In this document: positions 8,487-16,949 of the stretch, one piece after another
How the letters are laid out: every line of letters begins with the position of its first letter
How positions within the stretch are numbered: position 1 is the first letter of the stretch
Assembly (NCBI RefSeq): GCF_001514115.1
Contig: NZ_KQ948467.1
Location: forward strand, 122,776 to 186,775
DNA length: 64,000 nt
Reading direction: 5' to 3'
Source: Streptomyces olivochromogenes
GTDB taxonomy: Bacteria; Actinomycetota; Actinomycetes; Streptomycetales; Streptomycetaceae
Made by a program: the position numbers and the translations under genes
The notes under the pieces: generated by a model
Databases searched by the model: none
Seen by the model: only the letters and a program-made list of their open reading frames with translations
Told to the model about the DNA's origin: nothing

Positions 8487-9041
8487 ATGGGAGTACGCCT
8501 CTACGACCCCACCACCGGACGCTTCTTGTCCATCGACCCCGTGCCAGGCGGCTCGGCCAACGCCTACGAGTACTGCGGCGGAGACCCGATCAACCGCTAC
8601 GACCTCGACGGTAGGTTCTGGGACTTCCACCTCAGCGCAGGCGCGGAACTCGCCTGGCACTACGGATGGCGCGCCTACGACGGCTACTCCCGGTGGCGAA
8701 ACCGCCAGCAGGCACGCATCGTCGGAGTCGGCCTCGCTTGCATCGGGAGCCGCTACCTGGGCTATCGATGCCGCTACCGCTGCGGGATGATGCGGGTGTG
8801 CACCGGGAGCTTCGGCCTCCACGCCCGCGGCGGAACCACCCTCGGCACGACGTACTTCACCTATAACCGCGGTGAATTCACAAACAGGGCCCGGATATGT
8901 CACGAGAACCGGCACAAGTGGCAATGGATGCGGTACGGGTACCGATTCGCCTACATGTACCTCAGAGCAGGAAGCAACCCGTGCCACAATAGGTGGGAAC
9001 GCCGCGCCAATTGGGGGGATGGGGGATACCTCCAGTGCTGA
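8487..9041 (+). CDS. RHS core C-terminal tip with candidate HExxH toxin domain (5'-truncated)
   Basis: Residues 1-41 are the RHS-associated core end: MGVRLYDPTTGRFLSIDPVP, then ANAYEYCGGDPINRYDLDG. The same frame is open upstream to about 8333 and encodes RYGWLGGKQRSSETVTGATL, typical RHS sequence, so the large N-terminal part of an RHS protein is missing. The variable tip (about 43-184) has ten Cys residues and HENRH at 139-143, a zinc-metallopeptidase-like HExxH, with WERRAN (Glu171) as a possible third ligand. The toxin assignment is inference. ATG 8487 has no clear ribosome site, so the gene may be silent. Its stop is overlapped by the next gene. Confidence 0.72.
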   Translation: MGVRLYDPTTGRFLSIDPVPGGSANAYEYCGGDPINRYDLDGRFWDFHLSAGAELAWHYGWRAYDGYSRWRNRQQARIVGVGLACIGSRYLGYRCRYRCGMMRVCTGSFGLHARGGTTLGTTYFTYNRGEFTNRARICHENRHKWQWMRYGYRFAYMYLRAGSNPCHNRWERRANWGDGGYLQC

Positions 9042-9565
9042 ACCGGCCTCGTAAACGACCAGTGTGGCCCTTTGTAGTGATGGGGTCAGTACTCGGCCTG
9101 GCGGCCGTCGCCGCCGTGGGCACATGGGTGTACGGCGCCTACAGCATGTCCGACCCGGCGACGACCATCCTGGCGGGCATCCGGGTCGACGGCTCCCGCG
9201 TCTCGGTCAAGATGCCCACCTGCCCCACGGACAAAGTGGGAATGGTCGAGGTGTACGACAGCGACTCCGAAAAGCTGCTTTGGCGGGCAAGCAGCCCGAA
9301 GACCTCAGAGGGGAAGCGAGGTGTGATCACCTTGTGGAATGCAGACGATTTCCTGAAGACGTCTTCGGGAGCACAGCCGAAGACCCTGCCGGCGAACCTC
9401 GACGTCTCCGTTACGTTCGCCGGAGTCGAGGACGGCACCGGTGATGTGTTCAACGTCCGCAAGGTCAAGGCAGCGCATGTCCCCGATGGGCAGTACTGGA
9501 CCCGTGACGGTTCCAGAACCGCCGTACAGATCGACGCCCAATTCAACTGCCACGACAGCAACTAA
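9035..9565 (+). CDS. Membrane-anchored protein, probable RHS-tip immunity gene
   Basis: A 176-residue protein with a basic start (NRPRKRP), one transmembrane helix (VWPFVVMGSVLGLAAVAAVG) and an extracytoplasmic domain of about 135 residues rich in beta-prone segments (ILAGIRVDGSRVSVKMPTCP, KLLWRASSP, LDVSVTFAGVED). The GTG at 9035 was chosen because it overlaps the RHS stop (GTGCTGA) and follows a GGGGGAT ribosome site; this is the coupling expected of a toxin-immunity pair. An external location would suit protection against a secreted or cell-surface toxin. No family recognised; the immunity role is inferred from position. A strong terminator follows. Confidence 0.7.
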   Translation: MLNRPRKRPVWPFVVMGSVLGLAAVAAVGTWVYGAYSMSDPATTILAGIRVDGSRVSVKMPTCPTDKVGMVEVYDSDSEKLLWRASSPKTSEGKRGVITLWNADDFLKTSSGAQPKTLPANLDVSVTFAGVEDGTGDVFNVRKVKAAHVPDGQYWTRDGSRTAVQIDAQFNCHDSN

Positions 9566-9622
9566 GAAGCAGGAGAAACAACTCCTATCAGGCAAGCGGG
9601 CAGCCCTGACCCGCACGGACCA

Positions 9623-9653
9623 AGAGGGTGCCGCGCCACGCGCGGCACCCTCT
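9623..9653 (+). terminator. Hairpin terminator after the RHS/immunity cassette
   Basis: A perfect 13-bp stem, AGAGGGTGCCGCG with CGCGGCACCCTCT, around the loop CCACG, 57 bp downstream of the 9565 stop. It ends the cassette transcript. Confidence 0.75.
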
Positions 9654-9712
9654 CCCGTTCTCAGATGAGCTCTCAGCCGGGTGGATCCTCGGGGAGCCCA
9701 GGTGAGCACTGA

Positions 9713-9883
9713 GTCGACGTCGAGCCTGAACTGCGTGATGACGTCGCCCTTCAGGGGCTCAGCGTCATCAGGTCCCGGACGGGCAAGGTCTTCCGACAGA
9801 ACGGCTGGACCCGCGGCTCGGTCTCGCTGGCCCACGGTAAGGGCAACCAGAAGCCGGTACCGGTCCCGGCGCGGCGCTCCTGA
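9713..9883 (+). pseudogene. C-terminal gene remnant
   Basis: After a TGA at 9710-9712, a frame of 56 codons reads EPELRDDVALQGLSVIRSRT followed by GKVFRQNGWTRGSVSLAHGK, ending at TGA 9881-9883. Codon bias and sequence look like a genuine protein end, but there is no start codon or ribosome site. Family unknown. A strong hairpin at 9953-9998 follows it, as after an intact gene. Confidence 0.3.
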
Positions 9884-9952
9884 CCCCTCGGGCAGACGCC
9901 CCGCGCCCAGCCTTGATGCATTTCGGGCTGCGATGGAGGTCGCCCAACGATC

Positions 9953-9998
9953 CGGTCCCAGTGCCGCCCGACGGGGGAGGCGGGCGGCACTGGGACCG
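9953..9998. terminator. Long perfect hairpin, probable terminator
   Basis: An 18-bp perfect stem (left arm 9953-9970, right arm 9981-9998; core GGTCCCAGTGCCGCCCG) around a 10-nt loop. It lies between the remnant ending at 9883 and the phosphatase gene upstream region. Between here and 10310 I see only AT-richer DNA around 10240-10300, with TTGACA at 10261 as a possible -35. Confidence 0.65.
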
Positions 9999-10310
9999 TG
10001 CGGGCTACGGTAGCGGCCCCTCCCGTAGCGTGAGCCCGTTTGTCCGGATCGCTGGGACCTCGCCTCGGAGTGGACCTCCGGCCCTGTTCACGGTGAGGTC
10101 ATGGAGGAACTGGGCGAAGTGTTTCTGATGAGGGACAAAGAGGGATCCGGGTGCTCACCTGGGCCGACGGCGACATCGGGTATGACTCGTGCTCACCGTG
10201 CGTACACAGTCGGGCACGCTTCGAACCGGAACAGAGCCGCGTGTCACAAAAGGGGTGATATTGACATATCTGCGATGTTATATGGGCATATGCATCATCC
10301 GATCGGACGT

Positions 10311-12998
10311 ATGCGGTCCTGGCGCGGGCTGCGCACCGTCGCGGGCCAGGTCTTCCTCCTGCAGGCCATGGTGATCCTGGCCCTTGCGGCAGCGGCGGTC
10401 GCCGCACTGATGCTCCAGTACCGGGCCGACGCCGAGCGCGAGGCCCGCAACCGGTCACTGGCCGTTGCCTCGGCAGTCGCCGCCTCGCCCACTGTGCGAC
10501 AGGCGTTGTCGAGCCCGAATCCGACCGCCGTGCTTCAGTCGCAGGCCGAAGAAACCCGGCGACGCACCGCCGTGGACTTCGTCGTCGTGATGAGTCCCAC
10601 GGGCATCCGCTACACCCATCCGAACCCCGCGCAGATCGGCCGACGCTACATCGGCAGCATCGCGGCAGCGCAGCACGGCGGGATCGTCACCGAAACGACT
10701 GCCGGGACGCTGGGCCCCTCGGTCCGCACCGTCGTTCCCGTCACCACAGGTGACGGGAGGGTCGTCGGTCTCGTCGCCGCCGGCATCACGGTCAAGCAGG
10801 TGAGTATGGCGGCTGGGCGGCAGGTGCCACTCGTCCTGGCGGCGACCGGAGTGGTGCTCTCGGCGGCCACCGGGGGAACAGCACTGATCGGCAGGCGCCT
10901 GCGCCGTCAGACACACGGCCTCGGCCCGACGCAGATGACCCGCATGTACGAGCACCACGATGCTGTTCTGCACTCGGTACGGGAAGGTGTTCTGATCGTC
11001 GATTCCCAAGGTCGTCTGTTGCTGGCCAATGACGAAGCACGGCGCCTGCTCGGGCTGAGGGTCGACGGGGACGGGCGGCCCGTCACGGATCTGGGGCTCG
11101 AACCGAAGGCCGAGCAGCTTCTCGCTTCGGGCAGGGCAACCACGGACGAGGTCATCGAGGTGGGCGACCGGCTCCTGGCCGTCAGCCAACGCCCCATGGC
11201 GCAGCAGCCCGGGCTGGGAGGCTGGGTCGCTACGCTGCGCGACACAACCGAACTCAGCACACTGATGGGCCGGGTGGAAGTAGTCCAGGAACGGCTGAAA
11301 CTGCTGTACGACGCCGGCATACGCATCGGCACCACCCTCGACGTGACCCACACGGCTCAGGAACTGGCGGCGTTCGCCGTGCCCAGGTTCGCCGACTACG
11401 TCACCGTCGACCTGGTCGATGCCGTACTGCGCGGCGACGAACCGAACCCATTGCGTGCAACGGAACTACGCCGTGTCGCAGTGGACGGCATACGCAAGGA
11501 TGCGCCGCTCTACCCTCCCGGTGAGCTCATCCATTTCGACCCGACAACCCCACAGGCATCCGGCTTCGGTTCCGGGCAGATCGTGCTGGAAGCCGACCTG
11601 GCAGCCTTCTCCGGCTGGCAGGTACAGGACCCCGACCGAGCTCGCAGACTGGTGGCATACGGGATCCACTCCATGATCGCTGCTCCCCTGCGAGCCCGCG
11701 GAGTGATTCTCGGAATAGCGACGTTCTGGCGTTCGAAGGAGCCGACATCGTTTACTCAGGAAGACCTCTCGCTCGCAGAGGAACTGGTTGCCCGCGCGGC
11801 GGTGAGTATCGAGAACGCCCGTCGCTTCACCCGCGAGCACACCACGGCGGTCACGCTGCAACGCAGCCTGCTGCCGCACGCTCTCCCCGAGCAGAGCGCG
11901 GTCGACGTGGCCCACCGCTATCTTCCGGCAGAGGCAGGACTCGGTGGTGTCGGCGGCGACTGGTTCGACGTCATACCCCTCTCCGGAGCCCGCGTCGCCA
12001 TCGTGGTGGGCGACGTTGTGGGGCACGGACTGCACGCCGCCGCCACCATGGGACAACTGCGCACCGCCGTCCACAACTTCTCCACGCTCGACCTGCCACC
12101 TGACGAACTGCTCTGGCACCTGGACGAACTTGTCACCCGCATCGACCAGGACCGGGACGGCGACGGTGAAACACCGACACTCACGGGCGCCACCTGCCTG
12201 TACGCGATCTACGACCCGATCTCCCGTCTCTGCACCATGGCCAGGGCGGGCCACCTGGAACCCATCATCGTGCGCCCGGACGGGCATGCGGACCTGCCAG
12301 GCGTACCGGCCGGCCCGCCGCTGGGGCTGGGAGGACTGCCCTACGAAAAGACGGAGGTACTGCTGCCCGAGGGCAGCGCCATCGTCCTCTACACCGACGG
12401 CCTGATCGAAGACCGGCAGCGTGACATCGATCAAGGCATCGAGCGCCTGCGTCGCGCTGTTGCACACGCCGGGCAAACGCCGGACCAGGTATGCCGGGCA
12501 GCGATGGATGCCATGGTCCGCGTAGCGCCACACGACGACGTAGCCCTGATTGTCGCCAGCACTCGACTGCTCGACGGCGATCGCACCGCGTTCTGGGACG
12601 TACCGTCCGACCCCTCAGCCGTTGCCGGCGTGCGTGCTGCCGCCGCCCGGCTCCTGGACGAGTGGGATATGAAAGAGGAAGCGTTCACCCTGGAGCTGAT
12701 CCTCAGCGAACTGGTCACCAATGCCATCCGGCACGCAACCGGCCCCATCGGTGTGCGCTTGATTCGCGACCGCAGCCTCATCTGCGAGGTCTCCGACGGC
12801 AGCAGCGTCTCACCGCACCTGCGCCGAGCCACCACCATGGACGAAGGCGGCCGGGGCCTCTTCCTGGTAGCCCAGTTCGCCGACCGCTGGGGTACTCGCT
12901 ACACATCCGGCGGAAAGGTCATCTGGACGGAACAGCAGCTCTCCGCAACGGACCAGCCCACCGGACAAGCCCCGCCCAACCCCCCACCGCCCGCCTGA
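10311..12998 (+). CDS. Membrane sensor / PAS / GAF / SpoIIE phosphatase / HATPase anti-sigma fusion
   Basis: About 895 residues. An N-terminal helix (VILALAAAAVAALML) and a second helix (VPLVLAATGVVLSAATGGTA) bracket an extracellular sCache-like sensor with FVVVMSPTGIRYTHPNPAQI, as in citrate/dicarboxylate sensors. A PAS segment (VREGVLIVDSQGRLLLANDE), a GAF domain, a PP2C/SpoIIE domain (GGDWFDVIPL, VVGDVVGHGL, LYTDGLIEDR, PHDDVALIV) and a C-terminal HATPase (LILSELVTNAIRHATGPIGV, DEGGRGLFLV) follow. It likely switches a sigma factor through an anti-anti-sigma protein, with opposing phosphatase and kinase modules in one chain. The start is uncertain: ATG 10311 suits the signal anchor; 10275 and 10101 are in frame upstream. 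Confidence 0.9.
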   Translation: MRSWRGLRTVAGQVFLLQAMVILALAAAAVAALMLQYRADAEREARNRSLAVASAVAASPTVRQALSSPNPTAVLQSQAEETRRRTAVDFVVVMSPTGIRYTHPNPAQIGRRYIGSIAAAQHGGIVTETTAGTLGPSVRTVVPVTTGDGRVVGLVAAGITVKQVSMAAGRQVPLVLAATGVVLSAATGGTALIGRRLRRQTHGLGPTQMTRMYEHHDAVLHSVREGVLIVDSQGRLLLANDEARRLLGLRVDGDGRPVTDLGLEPKAEQLLASGRATTDEVIEVGDRLLAVSQRPMAQQPGLGGWVATLRDTTELSTLMGRVEVVQERLKLLYDAGIRIGTTLDVTHTAQELAAFAVPRFADYVTVDLVDAVLRGDEPNPLRATELRRVAVDGIRKDAPLYPPGELIHFDPTTPQASGFGSGQIVLEADLAAFSGWQVQDPDRARRLVAYGIHSMIAAPLRARGVILGIATFWRSKEPTSFTQEDLSLAEELVARAAVSIENARRFTREHTTAVTLQRSLLPHALPEQSAVDVAHRYLPAEAGLGGVGGDWFDVIPLSGARVAIVVGDVVGHGLHAAATMGQLRTAVHNFSTLDLPPDELLWHLDELVTRIDQDRDGDGETPTLTGATCLYAIYDPISRLCTMARAGHLEPIIVRPDGHADLPGVPAGPPLGLGGLPYEKTEVLLPEGSAIVLYTDGLIEDRQRDIDQGIERLRRAVAHAGQTPDQVCRAAMDAMVRVAPHDDVALIVASTRLLDGDRTAFWDVPSDPSAVAGVRAAAARLLDEWDMKEEAFTLELILSELVTNAIRHATGPIGVRLIRDRSLICEVSDGSSVSPHLRRATTMDEGGRGLFLVAQFADRWGTRYTSGGKVIWTEQQLSATDQPTGQAPPNPPPPA

Positions 12999-13074
12999 TC
13001 CGGCCCCGCCTCGCGACTGCCCGCGACCTCCTCTGTGGACCGGTGGGTGCCCCTATGTCCTTCGTCAAGCTGTC

Positions 13075-13416
13075 GTGATGACGGCTGGCATGACGGATGA
13101 GGTTCAGGGCTTGGGTCGTGGGAGCCGCCGGGGGCGGCCGCCGCTGCACTTCGCGGCGGATGAGCAGGATGCCGCGGCTGTCGGCTCTCTCCTGGCGGCG
13201 GGTGCGGAAGTGGATGCCCCCGACGAGCAGGGCAATACGCCTTTGTGGCTGGCGGTGTTCACATATCGAAGTGATGGCGCGGTGCTGTCGCTGCTGGTCA
13301 ATGCCGGAGCCGATCCGGACATGGACAACCTTCCTGGCGTGAGCCCGCGGCGCCTTGCCGGCTGGCGTATTCGTTCAGATGTCGCGGTGCATCTCGGGGA
13401 TCGTCCCGTCTCGTAG
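13075..13416 (+). CDS. Small ankyrin-repeat protein
   Basis: A 113-residue protein with three ankyrin units: RPPLHFAADEQDAAAVGSLL, then NTPLWLAVFTYRSDGAVLSL with AGADPDMDN, and a final degenerate unit (VSPRRLAGWRIRSDVAVHLG). The consensus TPLxxA and LLxxGAxxD motifs are clear. It starts at ATG 13075 or, more internally, ATG 13090; ribosome sites are weak. Ankyrin proteins are binding modules, so the partner is not predictable. It is flanked by the phosphatase gene and IS110 debris and could be a fragment of a longer protein. Confidence 0.72.
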   Translation: MMTAGMTDEVQGLGRGSRRGRPPLHFAADEQDAAAVGSLLAAGAEVDAPDEQGNTPLWLAVFTYRSDGAVLSLLVNAGADPDMDNLPGVSPRRLAGWRIRSDVAVHLGDRPVS

Positions 13417-13431
13417 TGCAGTTTCCGCAGG

Positions 13432-13800
13432 TCACGCGACTTTCGAGGACTGCGGCTCATAGAAGGTTCCGTCGCGGAGCATGGCGAAGAGGACATCGGC
13501 TCGGCGTCGGGCGAGGCAGAGCAGGGCCTGGGTGTGGCGCTTGCCCTGGCTGATCTTCTTGTCGTAGTAGGCCCGGGATGCGGGGTCGCCCAGGGCGGCG
13601 AACGCGGAAAGAAAGCCCGTTTGAGCTGCTTGTTTCCTCTTCGGGAAGGTTGTTCGCCGCGGATCGAGGAGCCCGAGCTCCGGGTCGCTGGGGCGAGGCC
13701 TGCGTAGGCGGCGAGGCGGCCGGCGGTCGGGAAGGTGTTGCCGTCGCCGACCTCGATGAGGATCCTGGCTCCGGTCCTGACGCCGACTCCGGGCGCTGCG
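13432..13800 (-). pseudogene. IS110-family transposase, frameshifted C-terminal remnant
   Basis: The Transposase_20 domain is split between two frames: PGVGVRTGARILIEVGDGNT and LAAYAGLAPATRSSG with SIRGEQPSRRGNKQLKRAFF in one, then FLSAFAALGDPASRAYYDKK and ARRRADVLFAMLRDGTFYEP after a shift near 13607. These are standard IS110 C-terminal blocks. The N-terminal RuvC-like DEDD half is absent. It is an inactive scar abutting another broken gene. Confidence 0.8.
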
Positions 13801-13856
13801 CGAAGCTTCGGGACCGGCCGGCCTGGCATCCGAGGACAAAAAGGGCCGGGACCCCG

Positions 13857-14221
13857 GTTGCCGAGCCAGTCGTAGACGAAGGACTGGCGGTAGGCGGACT
13901 GTAGGTAGGCGTACGCGGTCTTCCCAATCGACCGATAGGGCTGGGAGACCCACTTGTTGCCGTGGCGGGTGAGGTAGTCGCCGGAGATCGAGCTCGGTCC
14001 CCACCGCGCACCCGCTCCACCGCGTCGAACTCGTCCTGCATGTCCTCGATCTGGAGGGCTCGTCCGGGCTGCGGGCGCCGCCGCGGCATGGGCAGGCTCC
14101 ACCCGTGTTGGCCGATCCGTCCCGCCACGTAGCCGCCCGGTGCGGCGACGCTCTCCGCGTCGGCGGTCCGCAGAAGCCGCAGCACGGGCTCCCAGGTCGC
14201 GAAGTCATGTATCGAGGGCAA
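13857..14221 (-). pseudogene. Frameshifted conserved hypothetical gene, truncated by IS110 debris
   Basis: A TTG start at 14221 lies 7 nt after a full AGGAGG ribosome site and begins PSIHDFATWEPVLRLLRTAD, continuing with GGYVAGRIGQHGWSLPMPRR and LQIEDMQDEFDAVERVRGG. A shift near 13985-14000 then gives GDYLTRHGNKWVSQPYRSIG and YAYLQSAYRQSFVYDWLGN, after which the IS110 remnant starts. The excellent ribosome site and codon bias show it was a real gene. No family recognised; a phage or plasmid origin is possible. Confidence 0.5.
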
Positions 14222-14471
14222 CGGCGGCCTCCTGTCGCTCTGGTGAACTGGCCTCGCGCTTTCGCGAGTACGGGCGGCCGGTGTCTGATGGTTGGTCAAA
14301 GAGCCGAGGAGCGCCGCTGACCTGGGACGCGGGGACCCTTCCAGGGCCCCGCTCGGCGCCGGGAAAACCGCACTCCTCAGGTGGGGGAGCGTATCGGGTG
14401 CTCCTCGCGTGTGTGTGCTGCGGGCGACGGCAACTGCGTCGCGACGCAGGCCGTCGTCGTGTTGCTCATGG

Positions 14472-15230
14472 CTACAAGTTGTAGCCTCCCGACACCTCGA
14501 TGTTCTGAGCGGTGACCCAGCGGCTCTCCTCGGAGAGCAGGGCGGCGATCATCATGCCGATGTCATCGGGTTCGCCGACCCGGCCGAGAGCGGTCTTCGC
14601 CGCGAGGGCCGGGATGACTTCGGGAAACCGCTCGAAGGCGTCGTCGGCGATCCGGGTGCGCGTCGAGCCCGGCGAAATGGAATTGACGCGGATGCCTCGC
14701 GTGCTGAACTCCTTGGCCATGTAACGGCTCAGCACGTTGAGGCCGCCCTTCATCGACGCGTACGCCGAGTAGCCCGGTTCCAGGCCGGACCCCATCGCCG
14801 AATTGCTGCTCGTGTTGACGATGGCCCCACCGTCTTCCATCAGTGGCAGCAGGCATTGCGTCAGGAAATACGGGCCCTTGAGCAGAACCCGCATCAGCCT
14901 GTCGAACGTCTCCTCGGTCGTGTCCTCGATCAGCGACGTGTGTGCGAAGCCGGCGTTGTTGACCAGGTAGTCGAACGTGTCACGCTGCCAGGTGTCGCGC
15001 AACACGTCGACCACGGACCGCCGGAAGGCCGGGAAGTCGCCGGTCTCACCGACGTCCAGCGGCAGCGCGACGGCAGTGCCGCCGTCCTTCTCGATCGCGG
15101 CCGCCGTCTCCAACCCTCCCTGGGCATTGTTGCCGTAGGTCAGAATGACTCCGGTTCCTCGCTTCGCGATCTGGATCGCCGCGCTCTGCCCGATACCGGA
15201 GCTGGCGCCAGTGATGATTGCTACCTTCAT
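14472..15230 (-). CDS. SDR family NAD(P)-dependent oxidoreductase
   Basis: A 252-residue classical short-chain dehydrogenase. TGASSGIG near residues 7-14 binds the cofactor, NNAG stabilises the fold, and the catalytic set is Ser in VNTSSNSAM with Tyr and Lys in YASMKGG. IRVNSISPGSTRTRI and the C-terminal VTAQNIEVSGGYNL are typical of the 3-ketoacyl-reductase-like branch. Substrate unknown. It is last in a minus-strand run with an alpha/beta hydrolase and a small monooxygenase, all downstream of the divergent AraC-type regulator, suggesting detoxification of one small molecule. Confidence 0.9.
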   Translation of the reverse strand: MKVAIITGASSGIGQSAAIQIAKRGTGVILTYGNNAQGGLETAAAIEKDGGTAVALPLDVGETGDFPAFRRSVVDVLRDTWQRDTFDYLVNNAGFAHTSLIEDTTEETFDRLMRVLLKGPYFLTQCLLPLMEDGGAIVNTSSNSAMGSGLEPGYSAYASMKGGLNVLSRYMAKEFSTRGIRVNSISPGSTRTRIADDAFERFPEVIPALAAKTALGRVGEPDDIGMMIAALLSEESRWVTAQNIEVSGGYNL

Positions 15231-15361
15231 GATGGTTCTCCTGAGGTGTGGTCGAGCGTCTACCGAGGCCCGGCCCGGGCATCGGCAACACGGGCACGGG
15301 TCTCACATGGGAAATGCCGTGACTGGCCCGGTAGTCAGCCGGGGTGGCTTCGCCGGCTTCG

Positions 15362-16342
15362 CTATGCGACAGAGGTAGCGGCAGCGGATGGGGACAGGAC
15401 TCGGGCGAGCCAGTCGTTGCGGGTGCGGCGGGCCTCGGCCGAGACACGCGCCTGCGGGTACAGGGCGTCGAACCCGTGGAAGCCTCCCGCCCAGACATGG
15501 AGTTCCGCCTGGCCGCCGGCCGCCCAGATCCGGGTGGCGTAGGCGACATCCTCGTCGCGGAAGACCTCGGCCGAGCCGGCGTCGACGTAGGTGGTCGGCA
15601 GGCCCGAGAGGTCGTCGGCCACCGCGGGTGAGACATAGCCGGGCACCCGCTCGCCCCGGAGGTCGCCGAGCACCGAGCGCCAGCCGAACTCGTTCATCTC
15701 ACGGGTCCAGACACCGGGATCGCCGGAGTACTGCAGGCTCGAGGTGGTGGTGTTGCGGTGGTCGAGCATGGGGCAGATGAGCACCTGGGCGGCGATCGGC
15801 AGGGTGCCGCCGTCGCGCGCCATCAGGGTGACCCCGGCGGCGAGGCCACCGCCGGCGCTGGCGCCCGCCACGACGATGCGGGCGGGGTCGATGCCCAACT
15901 CGTCGGCGTGCTCGGCGATCCACAGCAGCCCCTGATAGCAGTCGTCGACCAGAGTCGTGCCGCCGACTTCGGGTGCCAACCGGTAGTCCACGGAGACCAC
16001 GACGGCACCGAACAGGTCGAGCCACTCCAGAGGGATGTCTATCTGCGAGAAGCGATCTCCCATGACCATCCCACCGCCGTGTATCCAGAAGACGCACGGC
16101 GCCCCCGTGGTGTGTGCGGTCCCGGAGGGGCTGAAGACCGACAGGGGAATCCGCGCACCGTCCTCGCCCGACACGGTGACCTCGCGCCGGTCGACCGAGC
16201 GGCCTTCGAGAAGGGGCTCGACCGGTGTCGACGGGAGCAGACGCAACTGCGCGAGCAGTTCGGGGCCGAGGTGGGTCATGAGCGGCATGTCGGCGAGCAG
16301 CGTACTCAGTTCGGGGTCCAGGGCGGGTCGTGTCGGAGTCAC
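15362..16342 (-). CDS. HSL-family alpha/beta hydrolase (esterase/lipase)
   Basis: A 326-residue carboxylesterase of the hormone-sensitive-lipase type. The oxyanion-hole motif is HGGGMVMGD, the nucleophile elbow GASAGGG carries the catalytic Ser, and the C-terminal catalytic His is in GGFHGFD, with the acid likely in DEDVAYATR. GTG 16342 was chosen for the GAAAGG ribosome site; the frame extends upstream without a better start. It lies between the monooxygenase and SDR genes in the same direction, so it probably hydrolyses an ester in the same pathway. Confidence 0.88.
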   Translation of the reverse strand: MTPTRPALDPELSTLLADMPLMTHLGPELLAQLRLLPSTPVEPLLEGRSVDRREVTVSGEDGARIPLSVFSPSGTAHTTGAPCVFWIHGGGMVMGDRFSQIDIPLEWLDLFGAVVVSVDYRLAPEVGGTTLVDDCYQGLLWIAEHADELGIDPARIVVAGASAGGGLAAGVTLMARDGGTLPIAAQVLICPMLDHRNTTTSSLQYSGDPGVWTREMNEFGWRSVLGDLRGERVPGYVSPAVADDLSGLPTTYVDAGSAEVFRDEDVAYATRIWAAGGQAELHVWAGGFHGFDALYPQARVSAEARRTRNDWLARVLSPSAAATSVA

Positions 16343-16434
16343 GGTGACTACCTTTCGTCGGGTCGTACGGATGGTCGGGGGTGGAGGGCGCCTGCCCACC
16401 TGCGTGAGGAAGGGCCAGGGATCCAACAGCGGCC

Positions 16435-16752
16435 TCAGAAGGCGGCCTTGCCGCGAACCGGTACGTAGTCGGTGTACTCGGGGTCCTTCGCCAGCAGCCC
16501 GTCGAACCGCTTCACGATGGCCTGAGCGGCTTCGCCGGCGAAGACCCGGCGGTGGTCCTCCTCGCTGGTCCAGCCCTCGGTGACATGGACGACGTCAGGG
16601 TGGGACGCCGAACGGCAGACGAGATAGACGAGGCAGTGTTCACTCGTGCCGGGGTTGCCGTCGCTCAGGCCGGTCAGCAGCAGGTCGGCCAGCTGGTCGC
16701 CCATTCCGGGCATGGCGGTCAGGGTGGCGTTGAATCCGTGATTGACGATCAT
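16435..16752 (-). CDS. Antibiotic biosynthesis monooxygenase (ABM/YgiN-like) domain protein
   Basis: A 105-residue single ABM-fold protein: FNATLTAMPGMGDQLADLLL, HCLVYLVCRSASHPDVVHVT, EGWTSEEDHRRVFAGEAAQA, then IVKRFDGLLAKDPEYTDYVP. Such proteins are cofactor-free quinol or anthrone oxygenases, or ferredoxin-like dimers of unknown role. ATG 16752 follows AGAAGG. It is the first gene of the minus-strand run and divergent from the AraC regulator 197 bp away, so that gap probably holds both promoters. Confidence 0.85.
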   Translation of the reverse strand: MIVNHGFNATLTAMPGMGDQLADLLLTGLSDGNPGTSEHCLVYLVCRSASHPDVVHVTEGWTSEEDHRRVFAGEAAQAIVKRFDGLLAKDPEYTDYVPVRGKAAF

Positions 16753-16949
16753 GACTACCTTCTTCTGCGACGGACGGATCGTGGAGGTGCGCTGGTCCTG
16801 GAGCAGAAGGCCTTGTGGTCCTCCGCTGGACTCCAGTGACTCCATTCAAGCGGCCTGACCTGCAGAAACGGTAGAACGATGCTGTCGGCTCCTTGCACAA
16901 TCCTCTTCCGCACAGGAGTCCGCGACAGGGCGTGTGCTGCAATGAAGGC

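Noticed and set aside
10261..10300. TTGACA with TATAT-like sequence before the large phosphatase
   Set aside because: No well-spaced -10 hexamer could be placed, so I did not list it as a promoter.
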